From positions 1 through 7,423 of the forward strand of contig NZ_JAFEWF010000019.1 in the NCBI RefSeq assembly GCF_017355835.1: a stretch of 7,423 bases of DNA, written 5' to 3'. Position numbers and translations under genes: made by a program. Numbering within the stretch: position 1 is the stretch's first letter; each line of letters starts with the position of its first letter. The notes under the pieces are model-generated. The model saw only the letters and a list, made by a program, of their open reading frames with translations, searched no databases and was not told the DNA's origin. Positions 1-7,423 of the stretch are shown piece after piece. This DNA is from Desertivirga brevis (GTDB lineage: Bacteria > Bacteroidota > Bacteroidia > Sphingobacteriales > Sphingobacteriaceae).

Positions 1-2989
<2,989 letters not shown>

Positions 2990-3277
2990 TCTCTTAATTA
3001 CCGGAATACGGCAATTAAGTCTGCAGCCTTATATGGAAGAATTGAGAGAATCTGGAGTTTAAACGCAGATGATTACGAATACAATTTTGTGATTCCTGCG
3101 AATACTTCTGCAACAATGTACTTGTCTGCCAAGTCGGAAAAGGATATTAGGATACAAAAAAGAAGACTTTCCAGGAATTCAGGAGTGAGTTATCTGGGAG
3201 TAAAAGACGGCAAGTTTGGATTTGAGTTACAGCCGGCTTCTTATCAAATACAAGTTAAAAAATATCCGACGCTTTAG
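2990..3277 (+). pseudogene. Remnant of a GH78-type alpha-L-rhamnosidase (C-terminal beta domain only)
   Basis: This frame opens after a TAA at 2987-2989 and ends at TAG 3275-3277, giving 95 residues with no plausible start for the homologous part. The peptide contains LYGRIERIW, then VIPANTSATMYLSAKS, then GVSYLGVKDGKFGFEL and PASYQIQV. This is the order of landmarks I know from the C-terminal domain of bacterial alpha-L-rhamnosidases (YG.I.S.W, IPANTTATVYLPA, G-V...L...G...FE.GSG.Y.F). The catalytic (alpha/alpha)6 barrel, normally several hundred residues upstream, is missing; those positions hold unrelated intergenic DNA. A GTG at 3089 could start a 62-residue product, but this would cut the domain and is unlikely to be functional. 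A strong terminator lies 17 bases downstream, consistent with the tail of a once-complete gene. The family call comes from motif memory, not a search. Confidence 0.65.
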
Positions 3278-3293
3278 TAATCACTTACCTCAG

Positions 3294-3340
3294 AAAAATC
3301 TAAGGCCATCTAAACAGAGTTTAGATGGCCTTAGATTTTT
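3294..3340. terminator. Bidirectional intrinsic terminator
   Basis: A perfect inverted repeat has 22-base arms (3294-3315 and 3319-3340) and a 3-base loop, AGA. The outermost five pairs are A-T, so the hairpin ends in TTTTT on both strands. It begins 2 bases after the stop of the minus-strand ROK gene (3343) and 17 bases after the stop of the plus-strand rhamnosidase remnant (3277). It can therefore end transcription from both sides of this convergent pair. Confidence 0.88.
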
Positions 3341-3342
3341 GA

Positions 3343-4221
3343 TTAGGAATGAAGTAAGACCTCACTCCAGATAGAGGCTGCTCCTATAACATAAGCCCGT
3401 TCCCCCAGTATTGCTTTAATGATAGGGATTTTCACTCCCTCATTCCTTGCAAAGTTTACCGCGTGATCAAAGAAGAAACGATAGGAGCTTTCCATTTGCC
3501 CCCCGATCAGAATAGCCTCAGGACTCTCCAGCGTTGATACCTGAACAATAAATTTTCCAAGATAATAAGCGAACTCCTGAAATGCAAGTTCAACAGATGG
3601 GTCGGGATAGAACCGTTTCATCTCTGGAATATCCCCTACTTCGATACCTGATAATTTTGCAAAACGTTTCAAAAGAAACCCTGAAGAGATATAGTCTTCA
3701 GCTATAGAATCTTCAAAAGGCATTTTCCAATAATTAGCGTCTTCAACAATACCATTACGATATCTGGCAGTACCCAGACCGGCACCTAGTGTGATACCAA
3801 ATGAGCGTTGATACCCCCTGGCAGTACCAGCAAAAATCTCTCCCTGAAAAAAATTCGCATCCACATTCCTTATCAGAATGTCCTCCTCTGACAATCCCAA
3901 CTTTCCGGCAAGAAGCTTCTTAATGTTTTGACCTTTCAGGCTCCCGTACCGGTTTGGATCTGTATCAAGATAAACACCTGATTGGTAATCTACGAGATTA
4001 GGAATTCCTAACCCGATTCTCACCTCTCCGTCTTTATTTAAAGAGAGTACTTCAGAAAGACAGTCTGCCCATTTGTTAATTATTTCTTCAGATGTAGCTC
4101 TGGGATCTACCCGCTTGCGTCTTAAAGTGTTTGTTGCTACTTTCCTTTCAGTAAAATCCACAATTCCTGCAGAGATATATTGATCTTCTACCGCTGCCCC
4201 TATAAATGTTAATTTATCCAT
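3343..4221 (-). CDS. ROK-family protein (sugar kinase-like), divergent
   Basis: This 292-residue protein has the normal ROK-family length. The ASKHA fold is visible: an N-terminal strand IGAAVEDQYISAGIVD (7-22), GLGIPNLVD (70-78), the catalytic-type segment RNVDANFFQGE (118-128, Asp121), the glycine loop GITLGAGLGTARYRNG (142-157), and the C-terminal nucleotide-binding part ILIGGQMESS with LGERAYVIGAAS (272-283). Two family hallmarks are missing. The DxGGT phosphate-binding loop near the N-terminus is replaced by AAVEDQ, and the Cys-rich zinc motif (GHxxxxxxGxxCxCGxxGCxE) is replaced by a segment around FEDSIAEDYISSG (169-181). There is no N-terminal helix-turn-helix, so it is not a repressor of the NagC/XylR type. 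Typical relatives phosphorylate glucose, fructose or amino sugars; the substrate and even kinase activity are uncertain here. The ATG at 4221 has AAAGGA 6 bases upstream. The gene ends just before a shared terminator. Confidence 0.88.
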   Translation of the reverse strand: MDKLTFIGAAVEDQYISAGIVDFTERKVATNTLRRKRVDPRATSEEIINKWADCLSEVLSLNKDGEVRIGLGIPNLVDYQSGVYLDTDPNRYGSLKGQNIKKLLAGKLGLSEEDILIRNVDANFFQGEIFAGTARGYQRSFGITLGAGLGTARYRNGIVEDANYWKMPFEDSIAEDYISSGFLLKRFAKLSGIEVGDIPEMKRFYPDPSVELAFQEFAYYLGKFIVQVSTLESPEAILIGGQMESSYRFFFDHAVNFARNEGVKIPIIKAILGERAYVIGAASIWSEVLLHS

Positions 4222-4227
4222 GACTCA

Positions 4228-4233
4228 TCCTTT
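4228..4233 (-). promoter_or_regulatory. Shine-Dalgarno sequence of the ROK gene
   Basis: On the minus strand AAAGGA lies 6 bases before the ATG at 4221, which supports this start. It is stronger than anything upstream of the sensor kinase or the transketolase genes in this window. An 8-base segment 6 bases farther upstream (4240-4247) is complementary to 4329-4336 inside the structured leader. Confidence 0.6.
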
Positions 4234-4286
4234 ATATAAACTCGTTCATTCACCTACTAATTCAGGTTACATTGATACAGATAGGT

Positions 4287-4403
4287 GATACTATAATTGA
4301 AGTACCCAATTATAGCCCCTTTGACAGCGAACGAGTATCACGAATCGCCGTTTTTAATGTAAGAGATGTTAAATCGGCGATGCCCGAAACTCAAAGGGGT
4401 ATC
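4287..4403 (-). ncRNA. Highly structured leader candidate upstream of the ROK gene (three-way junction)
   Basis: Nested inverted repeats fold this stretch without unpaired bases at the junction. P1 is GATA 4287-4290 with TATC 4400-4403. P2 is CTATAATTG 4291-4299 with CAATTATAG 4307-4315 (7-base loop). P3 is CCCCTTTGA 4316-4324 with TCAAAGGGG 4391-4399. Within P3, beyond an asymmetric internal loop, P4 pairs ATCGCCG 4344-4350 with CGGCGAT 4375-4381, and P5 pairs TTTAA 4353-4357 with TTAAA 4369-4373. The block starts 66 bases upstream of the ROK start codon, so on the minus strand it could be a 5' leader element. GAACGAGT in the P3-P4 internal loop (4329-4336) complements ACTCGTTC at 4240-4247, close to the Shine-Dalgarno, so a pseudoknot or switch is possible. 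I match it to no known riboswitch class. It could instead be a plus-strand RNA, a DNA operator (P2 alone is a 25-base palindrome) or a miniature mobile element. Confidence 0.35.
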
Positions 4404-4522
4404 GAAGGTTGACCTAAGAATCAGATTTTTTTAGAAAATAAAAGATTTATCACACTTAACAAATGTGACTGAATTAGAAACATATGTAACCGATGAAACC
4501 GGAGGTAGCCCTTATTTTTGTA

Positions 4523-4630
4523 ATAGGTTAGTTGAGGGAGCACCCAGCTCTAAGAGTCACCTAAAGACTCTGAAACACTATAGGTTATATAAATTGGTTA
4601 GATCGCCTCTCAGTAGAGGCGATTTTTTTT
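4523..4630 (+). ncRNA. Candidate small RNA ending at a strong terminator
   Basis: A strong intrinsic terminator at 4602-4630 has no convincing protein gene upstream on its strand, so a non-coding transcript is the simplest explanation. A Bacteroidota-like -7 box, TATTTTTG (TAnnTTTG), sits at 4513-4520, which would place the 5' end a few bases downstream and give a transcript of roughly 100 nt. No matching -33 TTTG was found. The proposed RNA has a GGG/CCC hairpin (4536-4538 with 4543-4545), a 6-bp hairpin AGAGTC 4553-4558 with GACTCT 4566-4571, an unstructured AT-rich stretch, then the terminator. ATAGGTTA occurs twice (4523-4530 and 4580-4587). It does not match tRNA, tmRNA, SRP RNA or RNase P RNA as I know them. 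A 5' end farther upstream, as far as about 4440, cannot be excluded. Confidence 0.3.
4602..4630 (+). terminator. Intrinsic terminator, plus strand
   Basis: A 9-bp GC-rich stem, ATCGCCTCT (4602-4610) with AGAGGCGAT (4615-4623), has a 4-base loop and is followed directly by a T tract through 4630. There is no T tract on the other strand, so it acts only on plus-strand transcripts. Confidence 0.82.
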
Positions 4631-4765
4631 GTCCGGTTTTATACCAGATGCAAGAGAATTTCATGCCTCATACTAATATGTTCCGATCATTAAAAGTACA
4701 GATACAGATACTCTAGATAAACAATCTCCTTTACAATTTGTGTTGACTGACTAAGGAAAAAAATA

Positions 4766-4933
4766 ATGTTACTGCCATTTCCCGACAAAAGGCAAACGGC
4801 AAACTTTCCTTCCACCGGAATTTTAGAAGTCTTATACGTTCAAAAGAAGCTTAATATGCTTGTTGAAAAAGCACAGGGAACGGTCAATTTCTGCGATATT
4901 GTGCAGATCCTTCAAAATATTAGTTTCTGTTAA
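4766..4933 (+). CDS. Hypothetical small protein (55 aa)
   Basis: The ATG at 4766 is preceded by AAGGA (4753-4757) with 8-base spacing, a good ribosome binding site. The frame runs 55 codons to TAA at 4931-4933. The product begins MLLPFPDKRQTANFPSTGIL and continues with a probably helical stretch (EVLYVQKKLNMLVEKAQ), ending in NFCDIVQILQNISFC with two cysteines. I see no signal peptide, membrane segment or known motif. It starts 136 bases after the candidate small RNA terminator, so it would need its own promoter; TACAATTTG about 30 bases upstream is an imperfect -7 box. A 46-codon frame on the opposite strand (4832-4972) overlaps it and cannot be excluded by inspection. Kept because of the ribosome binding site, at low confidence. 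Confidence 0.3.
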   Translation: MLLPFPDKRQTANFPSTGILEVLYVQKKLNMLVEKAQGTVNFCDIVQILQNISFC

Positions 4934-5220
4934 GTGTGCTGTAGTTGAATTGACTCCTAGGTTAGTTATCATTTTTGACAAGACAACAGCCCGTTTAATT
5001 AGCAGGATTAAATTAAGTAAACAAGTTGTTAATATTTATATGGTCCCGAGGTTTGTCTTATTATAAGAAGGGGGGTATTGCAATGGAAAGGGATTTTTTC
5101 CATTGACGCAAGGTCTGGCTGTAAGATTAAGTCAATGAATAAATAGCTTGATTGACGGAGAGAACAGAAGTAATAATTATGCAGGCTTGAGGATTCGGTT
5201 AGTGATCGTATTCCTGTCCT
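4934..5220. other. Intergenic stretch with one isolated hairpin
   Basis: No convincing gene is visible on either strand. The one clear structure is an inverted repeat: AATGGAAA 5082-5089 with TTTCCATT 5097-5104, extended by TTGC 5078-5081 with GCAA 5108-5111 across a 3-base bulge. Neither side has a T tract beyond the stem, so it is not a standard terminator. A frame at 4860-5066 lacks an ATG start and recognisable content, and I did not call it. Confidence 0.4.
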
Positions 5221-5385
5221 TCACTTTCCATCACTACTATTCTTCGTCGTTCGCTTCTGACTTTTGTTTTTAGGCTTGGGAAAGATCTGAACGAAGTTGC
5301 AGATCGTCTTTTTAAAGCCCTCATCTGGCTTTTCAACAGAGTTCTTTTTAAGCCCATTAATTTTAGTTGTTTCCAGACCTTTCAT
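5221..5385 (-). CDS. Hypothetical small basic protein (54 aa)
   Basis: The frame runs from the ATG at 5385-5383 to TGA at 5223-5221. The product starts MKGLETTKINGLKKNSVEKP, continues DEGFKKTICNFVQIFPKPKN, and ends in a polar, Lys/Arg-rich tail. It is strongly basic, has one cysteine and no membrane segment or export signal. A short internal duplication shows at both levels: GLKKN (11-15) and GFKKT (23-27) come from near-identical DNA (TCTTTTTAAAGCCC and TCTTTTTAAGCCC on the plus strand). There is no Shine-Dalgarno; an A/T-rich sequence precedes the ATG, as at other starts in this window. It lies 183 bases downstream of the transketolase stop on the same strand, probably as its own unit. A basic nucleic-acid-binding peptide or a modified-peptide precursor are both possible; I cannot assign it to a family. 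Confidence 0.4.
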   Translation of the reverse strand: MKGLETTKINGLKKNSVEKPDEGFKKTICNFVQIFPKPKNKSQKRTTKNSSDGK

Positions 5386-5503
5386 ATTAAAACTATTTTA
5401 AATTATAACAAGTAATAAATATCCATTTTCAAACTTTACAAATCTTCGAACATTGCTTCTAAACAAGGGCGAAGCCTGCTTTCCAATCTGGACCTACAAA
5501 CAG

Positions 5504-5534
5504 CTTCCACAATTGACTCTCTCATTTGTGGAAG
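5504..5534 (-). terminator. Hairpin downstream of the transketolase genes, possible terminator
   Basis: CTTCCACAA (5504-5512) pairs with TTGTGGAAG (5526-5534), a 9-bp perfect stem with a 13-base loop, 35 bases past the stop of the C-terminal transketolase gene. In the minus direction the stem is followed by CTGTTTGTAGG, a poor T tract, so it may be a weak terminator or a 3'-end stabilising hairpin. Confidence 0.35.
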
Positions 5535-5568
5535 TCGTCTTAATAGCCGGATAAATCAAATCATGATC

Positions 5569-6531
5569 CTAGCTTAACAATTTTCTTTCAATTACCTTGT
5601 GAACTGCTTTTACGATATGCTCTGCATCCAGACCATATTTGGTCATCAGTTCTGCAGGTTTACCACTTTCGCCAAAGCTGTCGTTTACTGCTACATACTC
5701 TTGTGGAGTTGGATTATGCTGAGCAAGGAGCTGAGCGATGCTGTCTCCCAATCCGCCTAAACGGTTATGCTCTTCTGCTGTTACCACGCAGCCTGTTTTA
5801 GCTACTGATTTCAGCACTGCCTCTGCGTCTAATGGCTTTATGGTGTGGATGTTGATGATCTCTGCATCGATACCTAATTCTGCCAGTTTTTCACCTGCCT
5901 GAATGGCTTCCCATACCAGGTGACCTGTAGCGAAGATACTTACGTCTGCGCCTTCGTTTACCATCCATGCTTTTCCAATCTCAAATTTCTGATCAGGATC
6001 AGTGAAGATGGGAACTACCGGACGACCAAAACGCAGGTAAACCGGACCATGGTGCTCAGCGATAGCCATAATAGCTGCTTTAGTCTGGTTGTAATCACAA
6101 GGGTTGATCACTGTCATTCCGGGAAGCATTTTCATCATACCGATATCTTCCAGGATCTGGTGAGTTGCTCCGTCTTCTCCCAGGGTTAAACCTGCGTGAG
6201 AAGCACAGATCTTCACGTTCTTATCTGAATATGCGATAGACTGACGGATCTGATCGTAAACACGACCGGTAGAGAAGTTAGCAAAAGTACCTGTGAAAGG
6301 AACTTTACCTCCGATAGTCATACCAGCAGCAATACCCATCATGTTTGCTTCTGCAATACCGATCTGGAAAAATCGTTCAGGAAACTCCTTAATGAAAGCT
6401 TCCATCTTTAGTGAGCCAACTAAGTCGGCACACAGTGCCACTACCTCAGGGTTCTTTTTACCAGCTTCCAATAAGCCGGCTCCAAATCCTGAACGTGTAT
6501 CTTTCTTTTCTGTAAAAGTGTATTTCTTCAT
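5569..6531 (-). CDS. tkt: Transketolase, C-terminal subunit
   Basis: This 320-residue protein carries the pyrimidine-binding and C-terminal domains of transketolase, which in the intact enzyme form roughly the second half. Together with the N-terminal subunit it transfers two-carbon ketol units between sugar phosphates in the non-oxidative pentose phosphate pathway, with thiamine diphosphate as cofactor, in the cytoplasm. The cofactor-activating glutamate is visible in FFQIGIAEANMMGIAAG (Glu61). The segment SHAGLTLGEDGATHQ (111-125) is the conserved substrate-binding region, with His112, Asp120 and His124. The C-terminal domain spans about 190-320 and includes AEEHNRLGGLGD. The length fits stand-alone C-terminal subunits, so this is a natural split rather than a truncation. 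The start MKKYTFTEKKDTRSGFG is typical; no Shine-Dalgarno is evident. The gene follows the N-terminal subunit with a 127-base gap on the same strand, so they are probably cotranscribed. Confidence 0.96.
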   Translation of the reverse strand: MKKYTFTEKKDTRSGFGAGLLEAGKKNPEVVALCADLVGSLKMEAFIKEFPERFFQIGIAEANMMGIAAGMTIGGKVPFTGTFANFSTGRVYDQIRQSIAYSDKNVKICASHAGLTLGEDGATHQILEDIGMMKMLPGMTVINPCDYNQTKAAIMAIAEHHGPVYLRFGRPVVPIFTDPDQKFEIGKAWMVNEGADVSIFATGHLVWEAIQAGEKLAELGIDAEIINIHTIKPLDAEAVLKSVAKTGCVVTAEEHNRLGGLGDSIAQLLAQHNPTPQEYVAVNDSFGESGKPAELMTKYGLDAEHIVKAVHKVIERKLLS

Positions 6532-6658
6532 TTTTAAGTTGTGAGATATGAACCACCAGCTTTTAGCGTAAGCTATGCTAATGTTTCAAGTTCATCTATC
6601 AACCTTCGAGATTTTGCTTGAGCAGGAAGCTCATAGCTGGCCTCTCAAAGCTGAGGGT
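6532..6658 (-). other. Spacer between the two transketolase subunit genes, with AGCT-rich inverted repeats
   Basis: The 127-base spacer holds no credible gene; its longest minus-strand ATG frame is 11 codons. It has several copies of AGCT and pairing arms: AGCTATG (6571-6577) with CATAGCT (6632-6638), and CCAGCT (6556-6561) with AGCTGG (6635-6640), which compete for part of the same arm. Short 4-bp hairpins (CCTC/GAGG and GAGC/GCTC on the minus strand) lie just after the upstream stop. It may be a processing or stability element between the two cistrons; this is inference. Confidence 0.3.
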
Positions 6659-7423
6659 CTAATAATCCTGTAATGTCGACTGTAACTGATCCAAAGCCTG
6701 TTGTAACTGCTCATCATTAGGAGCAACACCATGCCATTTGTGAGATCCCATCATAAAATCAACACCATGTCCCATGTTAGTCTTCATTAGGATCACTACT
6801 GGTTTACCGCTTCCTCTTCTTGATTTAGCTTCTTCCAAAGCAGCGATGATGCTTTCCATATCATTGCCGTCAGCATCCATTACATCCCATCCAAAAGCTG
6901 CCCATTTAGCATGAAGATCACCTAATGAAAGTACTTTTTCAGTCGGGCCATCGATCTGCTGTCCATTATAGTCCACCGTAGCGATGATGTTATCCAGCTT
7001 GTTATGAGGTGCATACATCGCTGCTTCCCAGATCTGTCCTTCCTGCAATTCACCATCCCCGTGAAGGGTATAAACGAAAGAATCATCACCATTTAATCTT
7101 TTAGCTTGTGCTGCACCGATAGCTACCGATAAGCCCTGACCTAAAGATCCAGAAGCCATACGTATACCAGGAAGACCTTCGTGTGTAGTTGGGTGACCTT
7201 GTAACCTTGAGTTCAGCTTACGGAAAGTAGCCAGTTCTGCTACATCAAAATATCCTGAACGGGCAAGTACGCTATAGAACACCGGAGAAATATGGCCATT
7301 GGAAAGGAAGAACAGGTCTTCACCTTTACCATCCATATTAAACTTGGGATCGTGTTTCATGATATGGAAGTACAGGGCTACCAAATAATCGGTACAACCT
7401 AGTGAACCTCCAGGGTGGCCCGA
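6659..7423 (-). CDS. tkt: Transketolase, N-terminal subunit (partial, N-terminus off right edge)
   Basis: The frame is open from the window edge to TAG at 6661-6659, giving 254 residues. It begins inside the conserved SGHPGGSLG motif, so probably only a few dozen residues are missing. This is the thiamine diphosphate-binding domain: a GDG motif at visible residues 122-124 in HGDGELQEGQIWEAAMYA, followed by VDYNGQQIDG (150-159), which supplies the metal ligands and binds the diphosphate. Other family landmarks are His3, SNGH (41-44), LQGHPTT (74-80) and GSLGQGLSVAIGAA (92-105). The protein ends after HKWHGVAPND and a short helical tail, with no pyrimidine-binding domain; that domain is the next gene downstream. 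A TTG at 7384 is open in frame but lies inside the conserved domain and is not the real start. Confidence 0.96.
   Translation of the reverse strand, partial: SGHPGGSLGCTDYLVALYFHIMKHDPKFNMDGKGEDLFFLSNGHISPVFYSVLARSGYFDVAELATFRKLNSRLQGHPTTHEGLPGIRMASGSLGQGLSVAIGAAQAKRLNGDDSFVYTLHGDGELQEGQIWEAAMYAPHNKLDNIIATVDYNGQQIDGPTEKVLSLGDLHAKWAAFGWDVMDADGNDMESIIAALEEAKSRRGSGKPVVILMKTNMGHGVDFMMGSHKWHGVAPNDEQLQQALDQLQSTLQDY

Noticed and set aside
4316..4399. Integron attC-type recombination site
   Set aside because: The imperfect palindrome has a suitable length, but the paired GTTRRRY and RYYYAAC core sites are missing, and no integrase or cassette array is visible.
4528..4571. tRNA-like segment with an anticodon-like hairpin
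   Set aside because: No T-loop consensus, no acceptor stem and no cloverleaf can be drawn.
4465..4716. 83-codon plus-strand frame from a GTG
   Set aside because: It runs straight through the strong terminator at 4602-4630 and has no family features.
4832..4972. 46-codon minus-strand frame containing KMITNLGVNS, faintly like a histidine kinase N-box
   Set aside because: The resemblance is short, no other kinase motif follows, and there is no ribosome binding site.
5920..6544. Plus-strand frames at 5920-6189 and 6293-6544
   Set aside because: They are antisense shadows of the C-terminal transketolase gene.

Overview
The window looks like a chromosomal segment of a Bacteroidota bacterium, most likely from the Sphingobacteriales/Chitinophagales side. 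The evidence is a periplasmic double-propeller plus Y_Y_Y sensor fused to a histidine kinase, a transketolase split into two genes, a ROK-family sugar kinase relative, and start codons mostly without strong Shine-Dalgarno sequences. All four large genes lie on the minus strand.

Layout. Positions 1-2764 (minus) hold the N-terminal 921 codons of a large hybrid sensor kinase: signal peptide, 14 propeller blades, Y_Y_Y domain, one membrane helix, a heptad-repeat helix and the histidine-containing H-box. The kinase catalytic part lies beyond the left edge. Positions 2990-3277 (plus) are a remnant matching the C-terminal beta domain of GH78 alpha-L-rhamnosidases, with no enzyme body upstream. A perfect 22-bp-stem terminator (3294-3340) lies between it and a convergent, divergent-sequence ROK protein (3343-4221, minus).

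The 1.3 kb from 4222 to 5568 is the least ordinary part. It has a strikingly structured 117-nt block (4287-4403) that folds as a three-way junction without linker bases in the ROK leader. It also has a strong plus-strand terminator (4602-4630) with no protein gene upstream, suggesting a small RNA, and two candidate small proteins of 55 and 54 residues. Positions 5569-6531 and 6659-7423 (both minus) encode the C-terminal and N-terminal halves of a split transketolase. The N-terminal half runs off the right edge.

Function. The transketolase pair serves the pentose phosphate pathway. The sensor kinase, the rhamnosidase remnant and the ROK protein suggest an eroded carbohydrate-use locus, but this grouping is inferred from proximity. 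The best candidates for something undescribed are the ROK leader structure and the neighbouring terminator-bounded small RNA.
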